This document shows, piece by piece, positions 35,287 to 43,562 of a stretch of 64,000 nucleotides of DNA; the stretch's first letter is position 1; the number at the start of each line of letters is the position of its first letter. The translations under genes and the position numbers were made by a program. This stretch comes from Pseudomonas mosselii (GTDB taxonomy: Bacteria; Pseudomonadota; Gammaproteobacteria; Pseudomonadales; Pseudomonadaceae), in NCBI RefSeq assembly GCF_003205295.1, contig NZ_QJRP01000007.1:62001-126000 (forward strand), written 5' to 3'. Below the pieces are notes generated by a model. That model saw nothing but the letters and a program-made list of their open reading frames with translations. It did no database searches and was not told the origin of the DNA.

Positions 35287-36276
35287 TTAGGCCACTTCCC
35301 GTAGCGCCGTGGGGTCGATCGACAAGGATACCCGTTGCCCGTCCGCGTGCAGGTCGGCCGCGCAGCGATTGAGCACATCCACCACCAGTTCCACGCCGCG
35401 CACTTGCACCCGGTAGCGGATGACGTTGCCCAGCAGGCTGTGGCTGCGGATCTCGCCGTCGAGCTCACCGTTCAGGCCCAGGGTGATCGACTCCGGGCGG
35501 ATTGCCAGGCGTCCGCTGACCGGGCGTTGCAGCAAGCGGCCGGCGCTGTCGGCGTCGAGCAGGTTGTAGTTGCCGATGAAGCCCGCGGCGAACAGGTCCA
35601 CGGGCGCGGTATAGAGGGTTTCGGCATCGCCGCTCTGGACGATGCGCCCCTGGTTCATCAGGACGATGCGGTCCGACATGGTCAGCGCCTCTTCCTGGTC
35701 GTGGGTGACGAAGATGGTGGTCAGCCCCAGTTCGCGCTGGATGGCGCGGATCTGTTCGCGCAGGTGCTTGCGGATGCGCGCATCCAGCGCCGAAAGCGGT
35801 TCGTCGAGCAGCAGCAGGCGCGGGCGGGTGACCAGCGAGCGGGCCAGGGCCACGCGTTGGCACTGGCCGCCGGACAGCTGGTGCGGGTAGCGCCCGGCGA
35901 AGCTGCCCAGCTCGACCAGGTCGAGTACTTGGCGCACCCGCGCCTGGCTCTCGTCGGCCTTGACCTTCTGCATGCGCAGGCCGAAGGCGACGTTCTGTTC
36001 CACGGTCATGTTGGGGAACAGCGCGTAGCTCTGGAACACCATGCCGATGCCACGCTTCTGCGGGCTTACCGGCACGATGTCCTGGCCGTCGAGCAGGATC
36101 CGCCCGCTGTCCACCGGGGTCAGCCCGGCGATGCAGCGCAGCAGGGTGGACTTGCCGCAGCCGGAGGGGCCGAGCAGGGTGACGAATTCGCCGCGCTCGA
36201 TCTGGCAGTCGATGTTCTCGAACACCGGGTTGCCGGCGTAGCTCTTTTGCAGTTTCTGTACGCTGACGAAGCTCAT
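35287..36276 (-). CDS. ABC transporter ATP-binding protein (phosphonate/spermidine-type)
   Basis: A 329-residue ATPase with Walker A GPSGCGKST, the signature LSGGQCQRVALARSL, Walker B LLLLDEPLSALDARIRKHLREQ and the switch His in TIFVTHDQEEAL. A C-terminal TOBE-type regulatory domain follows (about residues 240-329). It powers the two permeases encoded just upstream in the operon. The family pattern (PotA/FbpC-like with TOBE) is shared by iron(III), thiosulfate, putrescine and 2-aminoethylphosphonate importers; the hydrolases in the operon favour a phosphorylated substrate. Confidence 0.92.
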   Translation of the reverse strand: MSFVSVQKLQKSYAGNPVFENIDCQIERGEFVTLLGPSGCGKSTLLRCIAGLTPVDSGRILLDGQDIVPVSPQKRGIGMVFQSYALFPNMTVEQNVAFGLRMQKVKADESQARVRQVLDLVELGSFAGRYPHQLSGGQCQRVALARSLVTRPRLLLLDEPLSALDARIRKHLREQIRAIQRELGLTTIFVTHDQEEALTMSDRIVLMNQGRIVQSGDAETLYTAPVDLFAAGFIGNYNLLDADSAGRLLQRPVSGRLAIRPESITLGLNGELDGEIRSHSLLGNVIRYRVQVRGVELVVDVLNRCAADLHADGQRVSLSIDPTALREVA

Positions 36277-36277
36277 G

Positions 36278-37072
36278 TCAGGTCTTGTCCTTGTTCAGGC
36301 GATTGGCGACCCAGGTCAGCACCAGCACGAAGGCGAAGTAGGAGATGACCAGCGCGCTGTTGAAGTGGCCGCTGCTGTTGCGCATGTTGTTCAGGTACAC
36401 CTGCAGGGTCTCGTAGCGGGTGCCCACCAGCAGGTTGGCGAACACGAACTCGCCGAACAGGAACGAGAACGACAGCAGCAGCGCCACCATCAGGCCCTTG
36501 CGCAGGTTGGGCAGTACCACCAGGAACGCCGCCTGCCAGGTGCTGGCGCCGAGCAGCTGGGCGGCGTCCATCAGGTCGCGCAGGTTGATGGCCTGCAGGT
36601 TGTTGGTGATGGCCCGGTACATGAACGGCAGGGCGATGGTGAAGTAGCAGCCGATCAGGATCCACGGCGTGCCGACCATGGCCATCGGCCCGCTGCCGTA
36701 CAACTGCAGCAGGCCCACCGCCGACACCACCGGCGGCACCGCGAAGGGCAGCAGGATCAGCACGTTCATCAGCGCGTCGAGTTTCGGGAAGTGGTAGTGC
36801 ACCACGAACAGGAGCGGCAGGATCAGCAGCACCGACAGCACCAGCGCACCCACGCACACCAGCAACGATTGGCCGAAGGCGGCAAGAAAGCGCGGCTCGC
36901 TCCACAGCGCCACATACCACTTGAACGTCAGGCCGCTGGGCAGCAGGGTCGCCGACCAGCTGGTGGCCAGCGAGTAGAGCAGGGTGCCGGCCAGCGGCAG
37001 CAGCAGGATCAGGAACAGCAGGTACACCACCACCCGGTGGTAGAGCCCGCCCGCCGTGTTTTCAGCGCGCAT
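36278..37072 (-). CDS. ABC transporter permease
   Basis: A 264-residue inner-membrane permease with about six helices and the binding-protein-dependent transport motif region (DAAQLLGASTWQAAFLVVLPNLRKGL, the EAA loop that contacts the ATPase). It forms a heterodimeric channel with the product of the preceding gene. Its start overlaps the end of that gene by 11 bases and its stop is one base before the ATPase start, so translation is coupled along the operon. Confidence 0.92.
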   Translation of the reverse strand: MRAENTAGGLYHRVVVYLLFLILLLPLAGTLLYSLATSWSATLLPSGLTFKWYVALWSEPRFLAAFGQSLLVCVGALVLSVLLILPLLFVVHYHFPKLDALMNVLILLPFAVPPVVSAVGLLQLYGSGPMAMVGTPWILIGCYFTIALPFMYRAITNNLQAINLRDLMDAAQLLGASTWQAAFLVVLPNLRKGLMVALLLSFSFLFGEFVFANLLVGTRYETLQVYLNNMRNSSGHFNSALVISYFAFVLVLTWVANRLNKDKT

Positions 37073-37901
37073 GGTAGCTCCTCTTGAGCAGCCATTGATG
37101 GACCACCGTGACCACGGTCATCAGGCCCACCAGCACCATGGCCAGGGCGCTGGCCAGGTTCGGATCGAGGCTGATGTCGCCGGCCACCAGGCCCGCGATG
37201 CGGATCGGCAGCACGTTGAAGTTGCCGGTGGTCAGGGCGTAGACGGTGGCGTAGGCGCCCAGGGCGTTGGCCAGCAGGATGACGAAGGTGCCGAGCAGCG
37301 CCGGGGTGAGCACCGGCAGGCCGATATGCCGCCAGAACTGCCAGTGACTGGCGCCGAGCAGTGCGGCGGATTCGCGCCAGTCCTCGCGCAGTGCGTCGAA
37401 GGCCGGGTAGAGCAGCAGCACGCCCAGGGGGATCTGGAAGTAGGTGTACACCAGGATCAGCCCGGTCTTGGAGTAGATGCTGAAGTCGCCGAGCAGGCCC
37501 ATCTGCTTGAGCAGCAGCGTCAGTGCACCGTTGAAGCCGAGCAGGATGATGAAGGCGAACGCCAGGGGCACGCCGGCGAAGTTGCTGGTCATATTGGCGA
37601 AGGCGCTGACGAAATCGCGCAGTTTCGAGTCGACCCGGCGCAGCGAGTAGGCGCCCAAGGTGGCGATGACGATGCCGAACAGACTCGACCAGAAGCTGAT
37701 CTCCAGGCTGCGTTGCAGCGCCTGCAGGTAGAACTTCGAGGCGAAGATCTTGCTGAAGTTGGCCAGGCCCCAGCCGCTCTCGCTCTGCAGGCTGTTGAGG
37801 GCGACCCAGGCCAGCGGCGCGACCTGGAAGATGATGAAGAACACGGCGAACGGCAGCAGGCAGAGCAGGGCCAGGTAGCGGCCGCGATGGCTTGCATTCA
37901 C
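37062..37901 (-). CDS. ABC transporter permease
   Basis: A 279-residue inner-membrane permease with about six helices and the EAA loop (ESAALLGASHWQFWRHIGLPVLTPALL). I chose the GTG at 37901, giving NASHRGRYLALLCLLPFAVFF at the N-terminus, because it overlaps the stop of the upstream phosphodiesterase gene (GTGA) as elsewhere in this operon; a longer frame from 37967 would sit inside that gene. It pairs with the second permease downstream. Confidence 0.88.
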   Translation of the reverse strand: MNASHRGRYLALLCLLPFAVFFIIFQVAPLAWVALNSLQSESGWGLANFSKIFASKFYLQALQRSLEISFWSSLFGIVIATLGAYSLRRVDSKLRDFVSAFANMTSNFAGVPLAFAFIILLGFNGALTLLLKQMGLLGDFSIYSKTGLILVYTYFQIPLGVLLLYPAFDALREDWRESAALLGASHWQFWRHIGLPVLTPALLGTFVILLANALGAYATVYALTTGNFNVLPIRIAGLVAGDISLDPNLASALAMVLVGLMTVVTVVHQWLLKRSYHAR

Positions 37902-38704
37902 TTGAGCAGCTCCCGGCAGACCGGTTTGTCGTGGGCGGCGCCAAGCAGTTCGCAGATCGTGCCGCACAGCTCGGTCTGCAACGGTTTGGCCGCAGGATCG
38001 AGGTTGAACGCTTCGCCGAACACGAACAGCGGCACTTCGCGTTCCTCGGCCAGCAGGCCGTTATGTGAGCGGTCGTTGTTCATGCCATGGTCGGCGGTGA
38101 CCAGCACCTGGTAGCCCTCCTCGAGCCAGCGCGGCAGGTAGTCGGCCAGCAGGATGTCGGCGCTGCGCGCAGCATTGCGGTACTGGCTGCTGTCCAGGCC
38201 ATGGCGGTGGCCGGCGTCGTCGATGTTCATCGGGTGCACCAGCAGGAAGTTCGGCGCATGGCGGCGGCGCAGGTATTCGGCGTCGGCCAGCAGGTGCGAG
38301 TCGGGGTAGTGGTCGGCGTAGTAGAACAGGCCGTGCTGGATCGGCAGCTTCGGTGCGTGGGTATGGCGGTCGCGCAGCGGGTCGAACGGCGAGCGGTTGT
38401 ACAGCTCGCTCATCCAGTGATAGGCCGCCGCCGCCGTGCCCAGGCCGGCCTCGCGGGCGTAGTGGAACACGCTGCGCTGGTTGGACAGGCGGTTGACGTT
38501 GTTATGGACGATGCCGCTGTCGATTGGCGGCACGCCGGTGAGGATGCATTCGTACAGCGGTCGCGACAGCGACGGCAGCTCGCATTCCACGCGGTAGAGT
38601 GCGGCGCGGTCGGCTTCGACGTAGGCGTGCAGGTGGCCCATGGCATGGTGCGCGACCTGGTAATTGAGGCCGTCGAGCAGGACCAGGATGACGTTGTGGT
38701 TCAT
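37898..38704 (-). CDS. Alkaline-phosphatase-superfamily phosphodiesterase
   Basis: A 268-residue cytosolic enzyme of the nucleotide pyrophosphatase/phosphodiesterase type. Metal-ligand motifs are visible: VLLDGLN with Asp11, then LPSLSRPLYECILTG with a nucleophile Ser/Thr region, NIDDAGHRHG, and VTADHGMNND. There is no signal peptide, so it works on compounds already imported. It sits inside the ABC transporter operon between the binding-protein gene and the permeases, which is a strong hint that the substrate is a phosphodiester, phosphonoacetate-like or related compound. Exact substrate unknown. Confidence 0.85.
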   Translation of the reverse strand: MNHNVILVLLDGLNYQVAHHAMGHLHAYVEADRAALYRVECELPSLSRPLYECILTGVPPIDSGIVHNNVNRLSNQRSVFHYAREAGLGTAAAAYHWMSELYNRSPFDPLRDRHTHAPKLPIQHGLFYYADHYPDSHLLADAEYLRRRHAPNFLLVHPMNIDDAGHRHGLDSSQYRNAARSADILLADYLPRWLEEGYQVLVTADHGMNNDRSHNGLLAEEREVPLFVFGEAFNLDPAAKPLQTELCGTICELLGAAHDKPVCRELLK

Positions 38705-38743
38705 TTATGACTCCGAAAAAGCGGGGAGGGCTTTGCCCTCCTT

Positions 38744-38825
38744 TCGCGACGCAAGGCCGCTCCCACAGAGGTAGTGCAAACCTCTGGGGCGACGTTGGCC
38801 CTGTGGGAGCGGCCTTGCGTCGCGA
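38744..38825. repeat. Inverted pair of REP elements inside the transporter operon
   Basis: The left arm (38744-38768, TCGCGACGCAAGGCCGCTCC and CACAG) and right arm (38801-38825, the reverse complement) form a 25-bp inverted pair with a 32-base spacer. It lies between the binding-protein gene and the phosphodiesterase gene and can fold in mRNA. Confidence 0.85.
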
Positions 38826-38858
38826 TGGGCTGCACAGCAGCCCCAGGTTGGCCCAGCC

Positions 38859-39917
38859 TTATTCCATCTCGATGATCACCTGCTCCTGCCACTTCTGTGG
38901 CAAGGCCTTGGCGGTCGCTTCCCAGGCTTGGGCGTTCTTGATCGGCTGGGCGGCCTTGTACTGCTCGTTGGGGAGCAGCTTGGCCTGCACGTCCGCCGGC
39001 AGCTTCAGGTGCTCGGCGCGGATCGGCCGGGCATGGCCGATGGCCAGGTTGGTCTGCCCGGCGTCGCTGAAGATGTACTCACGGGCAAGCTTGGCCGCGT
39101 TCGGGTGCTTGGCATACTTGTTGATGATGGTGGTGTAGCCGGAGGTGACCGAACCATCCGACGGAATCAGCACCTCGAAGCGTTTCGGGTCGATCTGGTC
39201 GCGGTAGCTCAGGCCGTTGAAGTCCCACACCACACCGACCTCCACCTCGCCCTTCTCGAGGGTCTGGATGGTCGGGTTGGCCAGCGACAGGCGCTTCTGC
39301 TGGGCCAGCTTGGTGAACAGCTGCAGGCCCGGCTCGATGTTGCTTTCGTCGCCCTTGTAGGCAATGGCGGCGGCGAGCACGCCGTTGGCGGCCTGGGCGG
39401 CGGTGCCGACGTCACCGATGGCGACCTTGTACTTGCCCTTTTCCAGGTCGTGCCAGGTGGTCGGGCGTTCGCCTTCCTTGACCAGGTCCTTGTTGATGAT
39501 GAAGGCGATGGTGCCGGTGTAGGCCAGCGCCCAGTGGCCGTCCTGGTCCTTGGCCCACGCCGGCACCTGGTCCCAGGTGCTCGGCTTGTAGGCCTGGGTG
39601 ACGCCCTTGGCGACCGCGATCGGGCCGAAGGCGGCGCCGACGTCGCCGATATCGGCGCTGGCGTTGTCCTTCTCGGCGTCGAACTTGGCGACCTCCTGGG
39701 CCGAGCTCATGTCGGTGTCGCTGTGCTTGAGGCCGTATTTTTTCGCCAGGTCTTCCCAGGTGCCTTTCCAGTTGGCCCAGGCATCGGGCATGCCCACGCT
39801 GTTGACGGTGCCTTCCTTGCGGGCGGCGTCTTCAAGGGCCTTGAGGTCCTGGGCCATGGCCGAGGTGCAAAAAGCGATGGCCGAACCGAGCAGTGACGCC
39901 ATGAACAACTTTTTCAT
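38859..39917 (-). CDS. ABC transporter substrate-binding protein
   Basis: A 352-residue periplasmic protein with signal peptide MKKLFMASLLGSAIAFCTSAMA. The mature part is an iron(III)/thiosulfate/aminoethylphosphonate-type binding protein (solute-binding family 1, DAWANWKGTWEDLAKKYGL, ...TGTIAFIINKDLV..., IINKYAKHPNAAKLAREYIFSDAGQTNLA). It delivers the substrate to the permeases downstream. It is the first gene of the operon; a REP pair separates it from the rest, which could let this gene be expressed more strongly. A palindrome at 39982-39995 upstream is a likely operator. Confidence 0.92.
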   Translation of the reverse strand: MKKLFMASLLGSAIAFCTSAMAQDLKALEDAARKEGTVNSVGMPDAWANWKGTWEDLAKKYGLKHSDTDMSSAQEVAKFDAEKDNASADIGDVGAAFGPIAVAKGVTQAYKPSTWDQVPAWAKDQDGHWALAYTGTIAFIINKDLVKEGERPTTWHDLEKGKYKVAIGDVGTAAQAANGVLAAAIAYKGDESNIEPGLQLFTKLAQQKRLSLANPTIQTLEKGEVEVGVVWDFNGLSYRDQIDPKRFEVLIPSDGSVTSGYTTIINKYAKHPNAAKLAREYIFSDAGQTNLAIGHARPIRAEHLKLPADVQAKLLPNEQYKAAQPIKNAQAWEATAKALPQKWQEQVIIEME

Positions 39918-39981
39918 CCGAAGCTCCTTTGGTGGGTGCCTTGCATTCGTTGTTATGAACAGAAGCGGTGCTTGCGAACCC

Positions 39982-39995
39982 CTGGTCTAGGTCAG
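39982..39995. promoter_or_regulatory. GntR operator candidate before the binding-protein gene
   Basis: CTGGTCTAGGTCAG is a near-palindrome whose frame CTGG..CTAG..CAG matches the perfect palindrome at 40217-40230. It lies about 65 bases upstream of the binding-protein start. In this 327-bp divergent spacer (39918-40244) no gene is seen; it should carry promoters for the transporter operon and for the GntR gene. Confidence 0.55.
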
Positions 39996-40216
39996 CAAAC
40001 CTTGAGCCAAGGTAGGCCTGTTGCGTGACAGTTTGATGTAAGAAGAAGGTGTGGGTGGCAGGCCGATGGCTCTGGGGATACAGCGTAGACCACATCGAAA
40101 GCCTTGAAGCGCGTGGCCTGGCCCGGTTCTGGCAGGTCTCTTGGCGTGCCTTTGTCACAGGATGTTCATCAGCCTTGCCTAGGCTTGTAGCCATCGCCAC
40201 ATGCCCTGTTATGGGG

Positions 40217-40230
40217 CTGGACTAGTCCAG
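40217..40230. promoter_or_regulatory. Perfect palindrome, GntR autoregulatory operator candidate
   Basis: CTGGACTAGTCCAG is a perfect 14-bp palindrome ending 14 bases before the ATG of the GntR gene. HutC-type GntR regulators usually bind short palindromes of this kind near their own start. The related copy at 39982 faces the transporter operon. Confidence 0.65.
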
Positions 40231-40244
40231 ATAGGTAACCATTG

Positions 40245-40958
40245 ATGCAAGCGACGCCACCGCGCGCGGTAACAGCCATCTGCCATGCCCTGCAGGAGCA
40301 GATCGAACACGGCCTGCTGGCCCCCGGCGGCAAGCTGCCGGCCGAGCGCAGGCTCAGCGAAGTGTTCGACACCACGCGCATCACCCTGCGCGAGGCGCTG
40401 GTGCAACTGGAGGCCCAGGGGCTGATCTACCGCGAGGAGCGCCGTGGCTGGTTCGTCGCGCCCGAGCGGCTGACCTACGACCTGATCGAGCGCAGCCATT
40501 TCCATGCGATGGTGCGCGACCAGGGGCGGATGCCGAGCACCGAATTGCTGTCGGCGCGCCTGCAACCGGCCTCGGCGGCGATCTGCGCGCGCCTGCGCCT
40601 GCCGGCGTTGTCCAGCGTGGTGCGGATCTGCCGTTTGCGCCGCATCGACGGGCGGGCGGTGCTGTATGCCGAGCACTATCTCAACCCGCGCTACTTCCCG
40701 GGGATTCTTGAACTGGACCTGGCCCGGTCGCTGACCGAGATCTATGCGCGGGAATACGCCATTCACTATGGGCAGGTGTGCTTCGAGATCCTGCCGACCG
40801 CGTTGCCGGCGGCTGCGGCGGGGGCGCTGAAGGTCTCGGCGGGCAGTCCGGGCTTGCATATCACCCGGGTCAACAGCGACCAGCATGGGCATCTGATCGA
40901 CTGTGACCTGGAATATTGGCGGCACGATGCTATCCGCATTCGTGCCCAGGCGGGATAA
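40245..40958 (+). CDS. GntR-family (HutC/UTRA) transcriptional regulator
   Basis: A 237-residue regulator. The N-terminal winged helix (about residues 5-70) has LQEQIEHGLLAPGGKLPAERRLSEVFDTTRITLREALVQLEAQGLIYREERRGWFV. The UTRA ligand-binding domain follows (about 85-235) with RRIDGRAVLYAEHYLNPRYFPGI and HGHLIDCDLEYWRHDAIRI. It is divergent from the phosphonate-type transporter operon and most likely controls it, with the imported compound or a metabolite as ligand. The ATG at 40245 is preferred to a TTG one codon upstream. Confidence 0.9.
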   Translation: MQATPPRAVTAICHALQEQIEHGLLAPGGKLPAERRLSEVFDTTRITLREALVQLEAQGLIYREERRGWFVAPERLTYDLIERSHFHAMVRDQGRMPSTELLSARLQPASAAICARLRLPALSSVVRICRLRRIDGRAVLYAEHYLNPRYFPGILELDLARSLTEIYAREYAIHYGQVCFEILPTALPAAAAGALKVSAGSPGLHITRVNSDQHGHLIDCDLEYWRHDAIRIRAQAG

Positions 40959-40970
40959 GGTGTTGGATTC

Positions 40971-41051
40971 TTCGCGGGTAAACCCGCTCCCACAGGGACC
41001 CCACAATTTTCGAATGTGTGGCAATCCTGTGGGAGCGGGTTTACCCGCGAA
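40971..41051. repeat. Inverted pair of REP elements
   Basis: A 26-bp arm at 40971-40996 with core GCGGGTAAACCCGCTCCCAC and its exact reverse complement at 41026-41051. It lies between the convergent GntR and MscS genes, where it can act as a two-way mRNA end. Confidence 0.92.
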
Positions 41052-41057
41052 AGGGCC

Positions 41058-43211
41058 CTAACTGGAGGACCCGGTTTCCGCCATCTGGCCCCCTCCGGCC
41101 GTCACCACCTGCACCGACAACCGTGGCGTCGCCAGATCCAGCCCCGCCTCGTCCAGCTGCCTTTTCAACGCCAGGTTGAACGCCCGCGACACCTCCCACT
41201 GCTTGATCGGCGCGGTCTTGAACCGCGCCCGCAGGATCGCCGAGCCCGACTCGAAGCTCTCCACTCCCTGAAGCTCCAGCGGCGACCAGATGTTGCGGCG
41301 CATCAGCGGGTCGTTGCGCAGCTTCTGGCCCACTTCGCGGATCAGCGTGATGGCCTGGTCGATGTTCATGCTGTGCGGGATGGCCACGCGGAAGATCGCA
41401 TAGCCGAATTCGCGCGAGTAGTTCTTGATGCTCTTGATCTCGCTGAACGGGATGGTGTGCACGATGCCGTCGATGTCCCGTAGGCGCACGGTACGGATGG
41501 TCAGGCCTTCGACCGTGCCCAGGTGGCCGCCGACGTCCACGTAGTCGTCGATGGCCAGCGAGTCCTCGATGATGATGAACAATCCGGTGATCAGGTCGGC
41601 CACCAGCGACTGGGCACCGAAACCGATGGCCAGGCCGATGACGCCGGCACCGGCCAGCAATGGGGTGACGTTCATGCCCATGTTGGCCAGGGCGACGATC
41701 ACCGCGATGATGAAGATCACCACGAACATCACGTTGCGGATCAGCGGCATCATGGTCTGCGCCCGGGCGTTGGCCATGCCCCGGCGCGAGCGCACCAGGG
41801 CATGGTGCACGGCGGTGTCGGCGAGGATCCACACCAGCCAGGCGACGATCAGCGTACCGGCCAGGCCCAGCAGGCGCAGGCTGACTTCATGGCCGTCGCC
41901 CTCGGCGAAGCTGATCATCGAGCGACCCCAAACACGCAGGCCCAGCTCGATGAACACCAGCCAGATGAACAGGTGCACCAGCACGTAGCCGAAATTGCGC
42001 AGGCGTTCGGTGTAGACCGCCTGGCGCTTGTTGGCGCGCCTGGGCTTGGCGGCGTGGCGCCGCACCAGGCCGTTGAGCACCATGCACACCACCACCAGCA
42101 CCGTGCACATCAGCGACTGACGCAGGGCGGTGCTGGTGTCGCCGGCGGAGACGAAGGTGGCGAACAGCGAGATCGCCACCAGGATCAGTGCCGGGACGTA
42201 CCAGAAACTGCCGAGCAGCTCGATGGTGTCGCTCAGGGTGCGCCGGGTCAGGCGCCGTGACAGGGGCTGGTTGCGGATCAGGTGGGCGATCGGCCGGCGA
42301 AAGCGCAGGATGAACAGCCCCGTGCACAGCGCGGCGACGACATTGGCCAGGGTGGCCAGGGCGTGGGCCAGGTGGCTGCCCAGCGCGGTGGTCAGGCGCG
42401 GGTCGCTCATCGCCTCGCCGAACGCGGCGAAGCTGCCGATCAGCCACAACGGGCGAAATGCCTGGTGGCGCAGGATATGCAGGGCGCGGTGGCGATGCGG
42501 GCCGTCGAGCAGCGAGAAGGCGATCACGCAGATCGCCGAGAACAGCGTGCCGACCACCAGCGCATAGGCCAGCACCATGGCCATCGACTTGCCCAGCGAG
42601 GAGGGCAGGGCGAAGCTCAGGTACACGGTGAACACCAGCGCCACCAGCCACGGCCCCAGCTTGCGCAGGGCGAAGCGCACCAGGTCCCAGGTGCGCGGGT
42701 GCTGGGGCAGTTCCTCGGTCAGGCCGAAGCGCAGGCGCACGCGGTGGCCGATCCAGTTGAAGGTGTAGGCCAACAGGCTCCAGACCAGGATCACCCCGGC
42801 AAAGCCGAACAGGATCGCTGGCCACTGGTGCACCGGCACCACCAGCGCGGCCAGCTCGTCCTGCGCCTGGTCGATTTCCAGCGACCAGCGCTTGAACGGG
42901 CTGGCATCGCCGCTGAACTGCTGCTCGAAATCGTGCAGGGCACCGCCGATCAGGCCGAGCACGCCCTGCTCGACAGTGGGTTGAGATTGTTTGGTGGCGT
43001 CGCGCAGCTTCTTCAGGTCGGCCAGCAGCTTGGCCCGTTGCTGGTCGTTCTCCAGGTTCTTGATCACCTCGTCCAGCGACTTGCCCAGTGGTTCGCTGGC
43101 TTCGGGCTGGGCGGGTGTGCTGGAACCGAGCAGGCCCGGCAGGCCGGCGGCGTGCACCGGGGTGACGAACAGCAGGAACAGCAGCGTGATGCAACGCAGG
43201 AGGGCTGGCAC
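41058..43211 (-). CDS. MscS-family mechanosensitive channel (YbiO-like)
   Basis: A 717-residue inner-membrane protein: signal peptide (LLFLLFVTPVHAA), a periplasmic helical region, about ten membrane helices (residues 130-480), then the MscS core (about 480-700). In the core, the pore helix region has IIAVIVALANMGMNVTPLLAGAGVIGLAIGFGAQSLVADLITGLFIIIED, followed by the beta domain DYVDVGGHLGTVEGLTIRTVRLRDIDG. The size and extra helices fit the large MscS relatives such as E. coli YbiO. Such channels release solutes during hypo-osmotic shock. Confidence 0.92.
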   Translation of the reverse strand: MPALLRCITLLFLLFVTPVHAAGLPGLLGSSTPAQPEASEPLGKSLDEVIKNLENDQQRAKLLADLKKLRDATKQSQPTVEQGVLGLIGGALHDFEQQFSGDASPFKRWSLEIDQAQDELAALVVPVHQWPAILFGFAGVILVWSLLAYTFNWIGHRVRLRFGLTEELPQHPRTWDLVRFALRKLGPWLVALVFTVYLSFALPSSLGKSMAMVLAYALVVGTLFSAICVIAFSLLDGPHRHRALHILRHQAFRPLWLIGSFAAFGEAMSDPRLTTALGSHLAHALATLANVVAALCTGLFILRFRRPIAHLIRNQPLSRRLTRRTLSDTIELLGSFWYVPALILVAISLFATFVSAGDTSTALRQSLMCTVLVVVCMVLNGLVRRHAAKPRRANKRQAVYTERLRNFGYVLVHLFIWLVFIELGLRVWGRSMISFAEGDGHEVSLRLLGLAGTLIVAWLVWILADTAVHHALVRSRRGMANARAQTMMPLIRNVMFVVIFIIAVIVALANMGMNVTPLLAGAGVIGLAIGFGAQSLVADLITGLFIIIEDSLAIDDYVDVGGHLGTVEGLTIRTVRLRDIDGIVHTIPFSEIKSIKNYSREFGYAIFRVAIPHSMNIDQAITLIREVGQKLRNDPLMRRNIWSPLELQGVESFESGSAILRARFKTAPIKQWEVSRAFNLALKRQLDEAGLDLATPRLSVQVVTAGGGQMAETGSSS

Positions 43212-43255
43212 CGGAAACTCTACCTCAGGTCAAACGTTTGCCCGAGTGTAGTGGT

Positions 43256-43426
43256 TTACGACGGCAGTTTCTCGAGGATCTTCCAGCAGGTGAGGCCGAA
43301 AATGCCGAGGGTGCCGATCCACATCATCAGCACGCCGACATTGCGCTCGCGCAGGCTGAAGCCGATGGTCAGCAACATCAGGAACAGGAACACCGGCACG
43401 AACAGGGACAGGAACGGCGATGACAT
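43256..43426 (-). CDS. Small membrane protein (56 aa)
   Basis: A 56-residue protein with two hydrophobic helices (FLSLFVPVFLFLMLLTIGF and VGVLMMWIGTLGIFGLTCWKIL) joined by SLRERN. The start at 43426 is supported by GAAGGA eight bases upstream on the coding strand; a longer frame to 43477 lacks a ribosome site. It lies upstream of, and in the same direction as, the MscS channel gene, 44 bp apart, so the two may be co-transcribed. I do not recognise the family. Confidence 0.7.
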   Translation of the reverse strand: MSSPFLSLFVPVFLFLMLLTIGFSLRERNVGVLMMWIGTLGIFGLTCWKILEKLPS

Positions 43427-43523
43427 GGACAGCATCCTTCTGTTTTGGGGCCATGTATCAAGCATAGCGCTTTGCAAGCGCGGCGGATTGATCGGGGGCA
43501 GGTGACTACCGAATCGCCGGGCA

Positions 43524-43557
43524 CGCCCGCTCCCACAGGTCCGTTTGGGAGCGGGCT
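43524..43557. repeat. REP-like hairpin downstream of apeB
   Basis: GCCCGCTCCCACAG at 43525 and GGGAGCGGGC ending at 43557 can fold into a hairpin with a small loop. It lies just after the apeB stop codon (minus strand) and probably acts as its 3' end. Confidence 0.7.
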
Positions 43558-43562
43558 GGCCG

